From JAJNPS01 sp031426185 (GTDB taxonomy: Bacteria > Pseudomonadota > Alphaproteobacteria > Rhodobacterales > Rhodobacteraceae), in the NCBI GenBank assembly GCA_031426185.1, contig JANPKV010000111.1, positions 1 to 15,608 on the forward strand: DNA of 15,608 bases, written 5' to 3'. Shown piece by piece: positions 1-5,757 of the stretch. The position numbers and the translations under genes were made by a program. The notes below the pieces were generated by a model, which saw only the letters and a list, made by a program, of their open reading frames with translations, made no database searches and was not told the DNA's origin. Numbering within the stretch: the first letter of the stretch is position 1; each line of letters starts with the position of its first letter.

Positions 1-200
1 TTTGCCTGCGTTTGCCGCAGAGGTGATGCCGCACCAGAGCTCTTGGTCTTCAACCGGGTCCCGACCGAGATGGTCAGCCCGCCAGAGATGGGGCCTGCTT
101 TGTCTCAAACCGGTTCATGTTGGCCGCGCCAGACGAAGAAGGCTGGTGCGATGGCCAAAAAGAATCGGGCCCGATGGGTCAAGCGACCCCGGACAGGCGG

Positions 201-229
201 CGTATAGGGGGTGGGGGGGCTTGGGTCAA
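201..229 (-). promoter_or_regulatory. Strong sigma70-type promoter reading leftwards
   Basis: On the minus strand the sequence shows TTGACC (229 to 224), a spacer of exactly 17 nt (223 to 207), then TATACG (206 to 201). Transcription would begin near 194 and leave the window. The C-rich spacer and near-consensus boxes resemble promoters of highly expressed stable-RNA operons in this group. No tRNA or start of 16S rRNA is visible in the remaining 190 bases, so the target gene is unknown. Confidence 0.55.
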
Positions 230-244
230 GCGGGGGGGTGGGGG
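207..244 (+). other. G-tract cluster with G-quadruplex potential
   Basis: Five G-runs of 5, 7, 3, 7 and 5 bases follow each other on the plus strand at 207-211, 213-219, 223-225, 232-238 and 240-244, separated by 1, 3, 6 and 1 bases. This meets the usual rule for an intramolecular G-quadruplex. The first two runs and part of the third fill the spacer of the leftward promoter at 201-229, where the G-rich strand is the template strand. Confidence 0.5.
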
Positions 245-303
245 TGTCGGCAATGCGGGTGAAGCTGGCGTTTGAACTGACTTGGCCGAATGTCTGCTAT
301 TGA

Positions 304-326
304 AAGTTAAGCTGCAACGTTAACTT
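304..326. promoter_or_regulatory. Perfect inverted repeat upstream of the DJ-1-like gene
   Basis: AAGTTAA (304-310) and TTAACTT (320-326) are exact reverse complements separated by 9 bases. The repeat ends 57 bases before the start codon at 384. TTGAAA at 300-305 overlaps its left arm and could be a -35 box, although no convincing -10 box follows at the right distance. The size and symmetry suit the operator of a dimeric helix-turn-helix regulator. The regulator is unknown. Confidence 0.4.
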
Positions 327-383
327 CAGGTGGAACGTCGGGGACCGAACCGTATCGACTCAAATTTAGCAAAGGAACAGCCC

Positions 384-992
384 ATGAGAACAATGGCAGC
401 GCTGGTCTTTCCTGGCTTTCAAACTCTGGACTATTTTGGCCCTATCGAAATGCTGGGAGGTTTCCGCGACGAGATTGAAATCGTGACGGTGGCAAAAGGG
501 CCGGAACCAGTGCCGAGCCGTCATGGCCAAAGAATTGTTGTTGACCGGATTTTGGCTGAAAAGAACGACTACGATTTGCTGTTCATTCCCGGAGGCGATT
601 CCGCACTCACTGCCGCTGCTGATGAGGAACTCTGCCAATGGATCAGGCAGGCATCCGCCACAGCGGAACGCGTAATGGCGGTTTGTACTGGGACGGTGCT
701 CCTGGGAATGACTGGTGTTCTAGACGGAAGAAAAGCGACAACCAACAAGCTTGATTTCAACGATACCGTACATCTTGCCCCGCACGTTGATTGGGTGAAA
801 AAGGCAAGGTGGGTCGAGGATGGCAAGTTCTTCACATCTTCGGGTGTTTCCGCAGGAATGGACATGGCTCTGGCTGTCGCCGCAGACCTATTTGGCCGCG
901 AGAGGGCGGAGGAGATGGCCGAAGGCTGTGAATACGCATGGCATAGCGACGCCGACTGGGACCCTTTTGCAGAATCCGCCGGCCTTATTTGA
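384..992 (+). CDS. DJ-1/PfpI family protein, isonitrile hydratase-like
   Basis: This 202-residue protein has the class I glutamine amidotransferase-like fold of the DJ-1/PfpI family. Visible signatures are the N-terminal strand with LDYFGPIEML (15-24), FIPGG (67-71), the nucleophile elbow AVCTGT with Cys101 (99-104), and LLGMTGVLDGRKATT after it. The nucleophile number and Asp16 agree with the Cys101/Asp17 arrangement I recall for Pseudomonas isonitrile hydratase (InhA), which hydrates isonitriles to N-formyl compounds. Related members are proteases, glyoxalases or the sensor halves of AraC-type regulators, so substrate is uncertain. No DNA-binding domain is attached. The frame is open from 330, but the ATG at 384 is preferred: AAAGGAAC lies about 6 bases ahead and the family fold begins there. 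The gene stands alone, oriented against the trmD operon. Two sampled 60-base lines contain about 47% GC against about 70% in a sampled line of the neighbouring operon, suggesting recent acquisition. Confidence 0.85.
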   Translation: MRTMAALVFPGFQTLDYFGPIEMLGGFRDEIEIVTVAKGPEPVPSRHGQRIVVDRILAEKNDYDLLFIPGGDSALTAAADEELCQWIRQASATAERVMAVCTGTVLLGMTGVLDGRKATTNKLDFNDTVHLAPHVDWVKKARWVEDGKFFTSSGVSAGMDMALAVAADLFGRERAEEMAEGCEYAWHSDADWDPFAESAGLI

Positions 993-1063
993 GACTGTGG
1001 GGCCAAATGCGGCACCGAGGTTCCGGCTCAGAACCACCTTTCGATCTCCACCCCACAGGGCAA

Positions 1064-1183
1064 CGCCTGACCGCCGGGTGGGCGCTGCGCCGCTGGTTCC
1101 GTGGCGCTTTATGGATCAACTACTCCCACCGGAGTTCTAGGCGGAGCGTTGCAAAAACGCCTGCCCGAGGGGGCGGTCAGGCG
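1064..1183. repeat. 12-base inverted repeat around the terminator
   Basis: CGCCTGACCGCC at 1064-1075 is the exact reverse complement of GGCGGTCAGGCG at 1172-1183. The second arm is also the 5' arm of the terminator hairpin on the minus strand. A third, partial copy (CGCCTGCCC) begins at 1158. In a plus-strand transcript the two distant arms could pair. Confidence 0.5.
1153..1183 (-). terminator. Rho-independent terminator after trmD
   Basis: Read on the minus strand, CGCCTG-A-CCG (from 1183) pairs with CGG-G-CAGGCG (ending at 1158). This gives 6 plus 3 base pairs around one mismatch and a loop of CCCCCT, and it is followed directly by TTTTT (1157 to 1153). It lies about 110 bases after the trmD stop codon and is the likely end of the ffh-trmD operon. 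Confidence 0.7.
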
Positions 1184-1293
1184 CTGCCCGGCGGCGCGTT
1201 CGCGCCTTGATTCCGGACTAAAGAAGGAAGGGCCAAGCGGCAGGCGCTGAAAACAAAAGCTGTATGCGGACCGGTGGCAAGCTTTTGCCAAGG

Positions 1294-2097
1294 CTACTTC
1301 CGCCGCTTTTCCCACAGGTCCGGGCGGCGGGTCTTGGTGATCGCCTCGGCCTGCTCCTCACGCCATCTGGCGATGGCGGCGTGGTTGCCGGATTGCAGGA
1401 CTTCGGGGATGGGCAGGTCGCGCCATATGGCCGGGCGGGTGTAGTGGGGGTGTTCGAGGAGGCCTTGGGAGAAGCTTTCCTCCTCGGTGCTGGCATCGTT
1501 GCCGAGCACGCCCGGCAGCAGGCGCACGGTGGCGTCGATCAGGGCGGTGGCCGCAATTTCCCCCCCGGTCAGGACAAAATCGCCAAGGCTGACTTCTTCC
1601 ACGGCGTGATGGTCTAGGACGCGCTGGTCGACGCCTTCGAAGCGGCCGCAAAGTAGGGTGATGCCGTCGCAGGCGGCAAGGCGCTGCGCGGTGGCCTGAT
1701 CAAAGGGCTTGCCGCGCGGCGACAGGTAGATGACGGGCCAGCGGTCGCGCGGTTTTCCGGAATCGGCGGCAGTGATGGCCGCATCGACGACATCGGCGCG
1801 CAAGACCATGCCTGCCCCGCCCCCCGCAGGCGTGTCATCGACGTTGCGATGTTTGCCGATGCCGAATGTCCGCAGATCGAGCGTCTCTAGCTGCCAAAGC
1901 CCGAAATCGCGCGCCTTGCCGGTCAGGCTAAGATCAAGGATGCCCGGAAACGCCTCGGGGAAAAGGGTGATGATCCGGGCGGTCCACGCGCCCTTGATCA
2001 CGCGCGTTTCAGCCATGAGGTCGCGGGGTCTGACGCTGGCCTGCATCGACAGACGGCCATGGGATTTGGTGGCAGCGGGTTTGGTTGCGTCGGTCAT
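1294..2097 (-). CDS. trmD: tRNA (guanine-N1-)-methyltransferase TrmD
   Basis: TrmD methylates N1 of G37 in tRNAs carrying G36, using S-adenosylmethionine, which prevents +1 frameshifting. The 267-residue product carries the SPOUT-family trefoil knot: YLSPRGKPF (124-132), CGRFEGVDQRV (150-160) and SLGDFVLTGGE (170-180), the last holding the conserved aspartate generally taken as the catalytic base. The body begins at WTARIITLFPEAFPG (38-52), so the protein has about 36 extra N-terminal residues compared with E. coli. I believe similar extensions occur in related Rhodobacteraceae. ATG codons at 2046 and 2016 are alternatives, and none of the three has a good ribosome-binding site. It is the last gene of the operon, 72 bases after the membrane-protein gene and followed by a terminator. 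rplS, often found after trmD, is absent. Confidence 0.96.
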   Translation of the reverse strand: MTDATKPAATKSHGRLSMQASVRPRDLMAETRVIKGAWTARIITLFPEAFPGILDLSLTGKARDFGLWQLETLDLRTFGIGKHRNVDDTPAGGGAGMVLRADVVDAAITAADSGKPRDRWPVIYLSPRGKPFDQATAQRLAACDGITLLCGRFEGVDQRVLDHHAVEEVSLGDFVLTGGEIAATALIDATVRLLPGVLGNDASTEEESFSQGLLEHPHYTRPAIWRDLPIPEVLQSGNHAAIARWREEQAEAITKTRRPDLWEKRRK

Positions 2098-2169
2098 GCA
2101 AAGGGTCTTAGCGCCGCACGGCCCCTGGCGAAAGCAGGAAACCGCGGCAGCGCGGACCAGCTATTGCCG

Positions 2170-3075
2170 TCATGCGGCGGTTGCGGTCGCCCTTGGTTCG
2201 GCGGGCGGCTCGGCGTCCGGCGCGAGTGCTGCGTCAGTCACCCGGGCGACCCGGGCCGCAAGCGAGCGCAGCGGCACCTCGGCATCGGTCCCTTTCAGGG
2301 CTTCGGCGCGGGCGATCAGGGTGGCGGGAGAGGGGCAGTGGCTGGCCAGTTCGGGTCGCGACGAGACATGGCTGTTCATCGCGGTCGCGAAATACATGGC
2401 CTGAGAGGCGTCACCCGAGAATGCTGCAAATACCCGTTCCGCTGCGGTCTGATCCAGGCTCGGGGCCCAGGTGGCACTGCTTGCGAGATTGACAAGGGCA
2501 CGGATCGTCGTGATCCCGGCCTCGCCGCCCTTGGCGCGTGCGATCAGCGCTTCACGCAGATCCTCTGCCCCGATTTCGGCGGCGATGGCCTTCATATGCG
2601 CCTCGATCACGGCATGGTCGACGTCATGCGGCAGGGCGTTCAATGTTTCGGTCACGCGCACCGCAGCCTGCAGGCGCGCATCGGCCGCAGCCTCTTTCGT
2701 GACGGGGGGGACGGGGATCGCCCCTGCCAGCCGCGCCATCGGGATGGCAAGGAACGCCAGGGTCACCGGCAGCATCGGATGGTAAAGGGGAAGCACGCCA
2801 AGGATTCCGCCGAGGCCGCGGCCGACCGTAAACAGCACAACGACCAGAAGGACATGCACCGCGGACTGCGTGACGACCGACAACTGGCGGTCGCGCTGGC
2901 GCCATTGATCCCGGCCGTGGGGCCAGTCGCCGGGCTGGATCACCGAAAGCCACAGCAGGAAAATCATGGAAAAAAGCGGGACCATGTTCCAGCCCTGACC
3001 CGCAAGTCCGGCCAGCAGGGGCCCAATGTACAAAAGGGCGTTAAGGCCCATCAGGATGCGTCTGCGCATTGTCAT
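2170..3075 (-). CDS. Four-span membrane protein of unknown function
   Basis: I do not recognise a named family. With the start at 3075 the product has 301 residues. The N-terminus MTMRRR is basic and is followed by four hydrophobic segments (about 7-25, 31-47, 71-94 and 100-119). A basic, Arg/Gln-rich loop joins segments 2 and 3 (about 54-64). The rest (125-301) is soluble, alanine-rich and probably helical, ending in a Pro/Ala tail. The frame is open to an ATG at 3132, but that would add 19 residues with no better ribosome-binding site; AGGGG lies 12 bases before the 3075 ATG. The gene sits between rimM (48 to 105 bases away, depending on start) and trmD (72 bases away) on the same strand, so it is probably co-transcribed with the ribosome-maturation genes. 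A link to translation or membrane insertion is only a guess from position. Confidence 0.75.
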   Translation of the reverse strand: MTMRRRILMGLNALLYIGPLLAGLAGQGWNMVPLFSMIFLLWLSVIQPGDWPHGRDQWRQRDRQLSVVTQSAVHVLLVVVLFTVGRGLGGILGVLPLYHPMLPVTLAFLAIPMARLAGAIPVPPVTKEAAADARLQAAVRVTETLNALPHDVDHAVIEAHMKAIAAEIGAEDLREALIARAKGGEAGITTIRALVNLASSATWAPSLDQTAAERVFAAFSGDASQAMYFATAMNSHVSSRPELASHCPSPATLIARAEALKGTDAEVPLRSLAARVARVTDAALAPDAEPPAEPRATATAA

Positions 3076-3180
3076 GTCGGTCTTGATCCCCTGGATTTGG
3101 GACCACCAGAGCATGCGAATGTGGCGACACATTGACCAGCGCGCGGCAACAATCCGCGCAGATTACCCCGTACCCCCGGG

Positions 3181-3684
3181 CTAATCGAGGCCCTCGGGCA
3201 GGTCGACGATCAGACGGCGCGCGGCGAGATCGACGGTCGGCACGATGGCACGCGTGAAGGGGATCAGGATCGTCGCGGGCCCCTGCCCCACAGTCACCTC
3301 CAAAAGGTCGCCCGCGCCGTGGTTGTGCACCGCCTGCACCGCGCCAAGCTGCACGCCGCCGGGATCAAAGACGCCAAGGCCGATCAGGTCGGCATGGTAG
3401 TATTCGTCGTCGGGCAGGCTGGGAAGTTTTTCGCGCAACGCGTAAAGCGCAACGCCCCGCAACGCGTCGGCCTGTTCCTTGGTCGCCACCCCCGCGATGC
3501 GCGCGCCAAGTCCACCCGCGACGGGGCGGGTCAGCTTGACGGCAAAGCTGCGGCTGCCGTCTTCGGTCGTCAGCGGACCATAGGCGGCAATGGCCTCAGG
3601 GTCGGCGCAGAAGGATTTGAGGCGCACTTCGCCCGCGACCCCGAATGCGCCCGCGATGGCACCCACACAGATGCGGTCGGTCAT
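3181..3684 (-). CDS. rimM: 16S rRNA processing protein RimM
   Basis: RimM binds ribosomal protein S19 and assists maturation of the 30S head domain. The 167-residue product has the two expected domains. The N-terminal RimM barrel includes VGAIAGAFGVAGEVRLKSF (7-25), and the C-terminal PRC-barrel includes DDEYYHADLIG (92-102) and IPFTRAIVP (141-149). The length is typical. The frame is open upstream to 3798, but the ATG at 3684 is right: GGGGGAC lies about 5 bases before it and the family N-terminus begins there. Its ATG overlaps the TGA of the 54-aa gene (ATGA), which implies translational coupling. It belongs to the rpsP-rimM-trmD block conserved in many bacteria. Confidence 0.96.
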   Translation of the reverse strand: MTDRICVGAIAGAFGVAGEVRLKSFCADPEAIAAYGPLTTEDGSRSFAVKLTRPVAGGLGARIAGVATKEQADALRGVALYALREKLPSLPDDEYYHADLIGLGVFDPGGVQLGAVQAVHNHGAGDLLEVTVGQGPATILIPFTRAIVPTVDLAARRLIVDLPEGLD

Positions 3685-3845
3685 GGCTGTCCCCCGTTGC
3701 AATAGCCGCGCGCGTTCCATGATCCGCCCGCATCGAGACAGGCATCGACCTGCCCCATGCGGACAAACTGTGTCCCCGCCCAGAATGAGCCCGCACAAAG
3801 CACAAGCGTGATCGTCCGGCGCACGAGGCCGAGACCGGGGATCAT
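3681..3845 (-). CDS. 54-aa single-span membrane protein
   Basis: This small gene encodes a basic start, one hydrophobic span (about 11-27: TITLVLCAGSFWAGTQF) and a short tail with two cysteines (Cys36, Cys49) flanking GGSWNARGYC. The tail probably faces the periplasm, where the cysteines could form a disulphide. The frame extends to 3929, but the ATG at 3845 has CGGAG eight bases upstream. The stop overlaps the rimM start as ATGA, which supports real translation. I recognise no family with a known function. It stands between rpsP and rimM, which are adjacent in many other bacteria. Confidence 0.75.
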   Translation of the reverse strand: MIPGLGLVRRTITLVLCAGSFWAGTQFVRMGQVDACLDAGGSWNARGYCNGGQP

Positions 3846-3870
3846 GGGCAAGGCTCCGGGGTCATGGCGG

Positions 3871-3894
3871 GCGGTCCTGAGCGTGCGGTCCTGA
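3871..3894 (+). repeat. Short direct repeat in the rpsP downstream spacer
   Basis: gcggtcctga occurs at 3871-3880 and again at 3885-3894, so the two copies are offset by 14 bases. They lie between the stem-loop at 3901-3924 and the start of the 54-aa gene. The role is unknown. Confidence 0.4.
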
Positions 3895-3900
3895 TAGGTG

Positions 3901-3924
3901 CCCGCGCCCCGGTCGGGGCACGGG
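3901..3924 (-). promoter_or_regulatory. Intercistronic stem-loop after rpsP
   Basis: On the minus strand CCCGTGCCCC pairs with GGGGCGCGGG around a 4-base loop, giving ten pairs of which one is G-U. It begins 17 bases after the rpsP stop. There is no U-tract, so it is more likely an mRNA-stabilising or processing element that lets rpsP be made in excess of the downstream genes than a full terminator. Confidence 0.55.
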
Positions 3925-3940
3925 AACAAGCTTGCGTCGA

Positions 3941-4303
3941 TTATTCGGACGCGGCCTCGGCCGGCGCGGCGGCGCGTGCGGCTTTCTTGGCGGCAAGTTC
4001 CGTCATGCGCTTGCCCGGAACGGCAGCCTTGGGGTTGGAACGTGCGGTTTTCGGGCGAACGCCGGCAGCCTCGAGCATACGCGCGATGCGGTCGGTCGGT
4101 TGCGCGCCCTGGCTCAGCCAGTGGCTGACGCGGTCCATGTCCATCTTGACGCGGTTTTCGTCATCCTTGGCCAAGAGCGGGTTGTAGGTCCCGAGCTTTT
4201 CCAGGAACCGGCCATCGCGGGGCATGCGGCTGTCGGTGGCCACGATGGAATAGAACGGGCGTTTCTTGCTGCCGCCACGGGCCAGACGGATTTTCATTGA
4301 CAT
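3941..4303 (-). CDS. rpsP: 30S ribosomal protein S16
   Basis: S16 is an early-assembling protein of the 30S body. The 120-residue product begins MSMKIRLARGGSKKRPFYSI, followed by VATDSRMPRDGRFLEKLGTYNP (21-42) and the conserved region with RVSHWLSQGAQPTDRIARML (58-77). The tail (about 88-120) is rich in lysine and alanine, longer than in E. coli S16 (82 residues) and of a kind common in alphaproteobacteria. The ATG at 4303 is chosen because AAAGGAG lies eight bases upstream; a second ATG at 4297 is too far from it. The gene lies 55 bases after chorismate mutase and is followed by a stable stem-loop. Confidence 0.97.
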   Translation of the reverse strand: MSMKIRLARGGSKKRPFYSIVATDSRMPRDGRFLEKLGTYNPLLAKDDENRVKMDMDRVSHWLSQGAQPTDRIARMLEAAGVRPKTARSNPKAAVPGKRMTELAAKKAARAAAPAEAASE

Positions 4304-4331
4304 TGGGTCGTCTCCTTTGGGTTTTGGAAAT

Positions 4332-4348
4332 CGGTGCGGGATGCACCG
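4332..4348 (-). promoter_or_regulatory. Small hairpin in the rpsP leader
   Basis: CGGTGC and GCACCG form a perfect 6-bp stem around a 5-base loop in the 55-base spacer between chorismate mutase and rpsP, about 20 bases before the rpsP ribosome-binding site. It could affect translation or RNA processing, though a stem of this size can arise by chance. Confidence 0.3.
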
Positions 4349-4358
4349 CATAGAGTTG

Positions 4359-4655
4359 TCATTTCAGTAGTTTCTCGTGATGCCTGATGACTTCCTGGAT
4401 GATGAAGGTCAGGAATTTCTTGGCCAGATCGGGGTCGAGATCGGCCGCTTTCGACAGGTGTTCAAGCCGGGCCATTTGCGTCGCCTCGCGCGCGGGGTCC
4501 GACGGCGGCAGGTCGTGCTCGGCCTTGAGCCGACCCACGGCCTGGGTCTGCTTGAACCGTTCGGCCAGGGTATAGACAAGGATCGCATCAAGCCGGTCGA
4601 TGGCATCGCGGTGATCCCTGAGCAGGGACGCGGCACGGGTGATGGCGTCGGTCAT
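4359..4655 (-). CDS. Chorismate mutase, AroQ type
   Basis: The enzyme rearranges chorismate to prephenate, the entry to phenylalanine and tyrosine synthesis. The 98-residue, all-helical product matches the AroQ fold. Six active-site residues of the E. coli domain appear at the expected spacing: Arg16 (for R11), Arg33 in LAERFK (R28), Lys44 (K39), Asp53 (D48), Arg56 (R51) and Glu57 (E52). The last helix reads FIIQEVIRHHEKLL, where Ser84/Gln88 of E. coli are replaced. It is a free-standing mutase without prephenate dehydratase or dehydrogenase. CCGGAG lies about seven bases before the ATG, which overlaps the stop of the preceding GNAT gene (ATGA). Its place in a translation operon is common in this lineage and not explained by its chemistry. 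Confidence 0.93.
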   Translation of the reverse strand: MTDAITRAASLLRDHRDAIDRLDAILVYTLAERFKQTQAVGRLKAEHDLPPSDPAREATQMARLEHLSKAADLDPDLAKKFLTFIIQEVIRHHEKLLK

Positions 4656-5236
4656 GCGGGCACTCCGGTATGGCGAAAGACGTGCAGGTCGGTCTCGCCC
4701 AGGGCTTCCATTTGGGCCTCGGCCTTGGGATCGCGCATGGCACCGAGGGCGACGGCAAGGCGGGCAGAGCGGGCATTCGCGGCGTCGACATAGCTGACGA
4801 AACCGTTCGGGCCATACAAGGTCACGGCATGGGGCAGGACGGCGCGAGCCGCCTCCGCCGCGTAGCCATTGCCCTCGGCCATGTCGGTCAGGACCCAGCC
4901 AAGTTCCGGTTCCGGGTCACCCATTTCCTGCCAGAGATAGACCCAGCCAAGGGGGGTATCGTCGTCTCGCAGGGTGATCGTCCACATCCCCGCCCCGCGC
5001 AGCATCCAGCCCGCAATGCCCTGGCAAAAGTCGGCAAAGGCGTCCTCTTCGGTGAAGGGGCCGCCCATGTGCTGTGCGCGGTCGCTGGTGAATACGGCGC
5101 GGTAGGCCGGATAGTCCGTGATCGCCGGGGCACGCAGCATCAGGCGGTCCGTGCGGATGACGGGGACGGACGCCGCGATCCTGGCCGCGATCTCGGCGGC
5201 CGGGCCCTGGGGCGCGTGAAGCCAGGCTGCGGTCAT
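4652..5236 (-). CDS. GNAT acetyltransferase, fourth of four tandem paralogues
   Basis: This RimJ/RimL-like (Acetyltransf_3 type) protein has 194 residues. It would transfer an acetyl group from acetyl-CoA to an amine of a protein or small molecule; the substrate cannot be read from sequence. The core runs from RTDRLMLRAP (28-37) through MGGP (57-60), ELGWVL (111-116) and the acetyl-CoA pyrophosphate loop MAEGNGYAAEA (119-129) to FVSYVDAANARSARLAVALGA (146-166) and the closing FRHTGVPA. About 24 residues precede the core, longer than in its paralogues. AGGG lies 6 bases upstream of the start. The start overlaps the previous gene's stop, and the stop overlaps the chorismate mutase start, both as ATGA. 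Confidence 0.9.
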   Translation of the reverse strand: MTAAWLHAPQGPAAEIAARIAASVPVIRTDRLMLRAPAITDYPAYRAVFTSDRAQHMGGPFTEEDAFADFCQGIAGWMLRGAGMWTITLRDDDTPLGWVYLWQEMGDPEPELGWVLTDMAEGNGYAAEAARAVLPHAVTLYGPNGFVSYVDAANARSARLAVALGAMRDPKAEAQMEALGETDLHVFRHTGVPA

Positions 5237-5757
5237 GCCTGCACCCTGGGGTGACGAAACACGAGATCCTTGGCGTCACCAATCTGCGGCGCGTCAGGGT
5301 CGAAGACTGCCCCCAGCCGTTCGGCCAAAGCGATCGACCGGGCATTCGCGGGGTCGATATAGCTGACCGCAGTGTCCCAGCCCAATGTGCGAAACGCAAA
5401 GTCGCGCGTGGCGGCGGCGGCCTCGTGGGCATAGCCCTGCCCTTCGGCGGCGGGGGACCAGACGGTCCAGCCGATCTCCCGCTCAGGCCAGTCCCATGGA
5501 TGCCAGGGTCCGGCACTTCCAAGCGGCGTGTCGCTGCCTTTGGCCGTAAACACAAAGCTGCCATAGCCGCGCGCGATCCACATGCCGACAACATGGCAAA
5601 AGGCGCGCCAGGCGACGCCTTCGACCATCGGGCCGCCCATGTAGCAAGCGCGCTGGCTGGTGGCAAAGGCGAGCCAGTGCGGCCAGTCCGACGCCTGCGG
5701 CGCGCGCAGTGTCAGGCGGGCGGTTTGCAGCATAGGGGTGTTTGCAAGGCCGATCAT
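5233..5757 (-). CDS. GNAT acetyltransferase, third of four tandem paralogues
   Basis: This 174-residue RimJ/RimL-like N-acetyltransferase begins its core at TARLTLRAPQASDWP (12-26). It then shows MGGP (40-43), EIGWTVWSPA (94-103), the acetyl-CoA loop AEGQGYAHEAA (104-114), and AVSYIDPANARSIALAERLGAVFDP (130-154), with FRHPRVQA at the end. The C-terminal third is very close to that of the second paralogue (SYVDPAN, AERLGAV, DLV-RH), so the two probably arose by duplication. GAGGG precedes the ATG closely. Both ends overlap neighbouring genes as ATGA. The substrate is unknown; ribosomal or SRP proteins are candidates only by location. Confidence 0.9.
   Translation of the reverse strand: MIGLANTPMLQTARLTLRAPQASDWPHWLAFATSQRACYMGGPMVEGVAWRAFCHVVGMWIARGYGSFVFTAKGSDTPLGSAGPWHPWDWPEREIGWTVWSPAAEGQGYAHEAAAATRDFAFRTLGWDTAVSYIDPANARSIALAERLGAVFDPDAPQIGDAKDLVFRHPRVQA

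Larger units (their letters stand above)
1..383. other. Left-edge region without a confident gene
   Basis: I recognise no gene in this stretch. Several frames are open by chance because the sequence is GC-rich, and none shows a known motif. On the minus strand a frame is open from about 108 to the window edge (TTG start at best, about 36 residues, no recognised family). A 14-codon ATG frame (118 down to 74, starting MNRFETKQ) lies inside it in another frame. What can be supported is a leftward promoter (201-229), G-tracts (207-244), an 11-base direct repeat tgggtcaagcg (175-185 and 222-232) and an inverted repeat ahead of the DJ-1-like gene (304-326). The leftward transcript could be a long leader, for example of an rRNA operon, whose gene lies outside the window. 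That is inference. Confidence 0.5.
993..1293. other. Gap between convergent genes
   Basis: No gene is supported in these 301 bases. The short frames here have no motif or plausible ribosome-binding site. The stretch holds the terminator of the minus-strand operon (1153-1183) and a 12-base inverted repeat (1064-1075 with 1172-1183). I see no clear U-tract terminator for the plus-strand DJ-1-like gene. Confidence 0.6.

Noticed and set aside
1..120. Possible partial minus-strand gene, or a tRNA/16S start, downstream of the leftward promoter
   Set aside because: No tRNA T-arm or 16S 5' sequence is present, and the open frame has no ATG start and no recognised motif. It is described only as part of the left-edge region.
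1109..1315. Possible short minus-strand gene after trmD
   Set aside because: It overlaps the trmD end and the terminator hairpin, and it has no ribosome-binding site or motif.
2059..3135. 358-codon plus-strand open frame opposite the membrane-protein gene
   Set aside because: The opposite strand encodes a coherent protein with four membrane segments. This frame is compositionally odd and runs into trmD.
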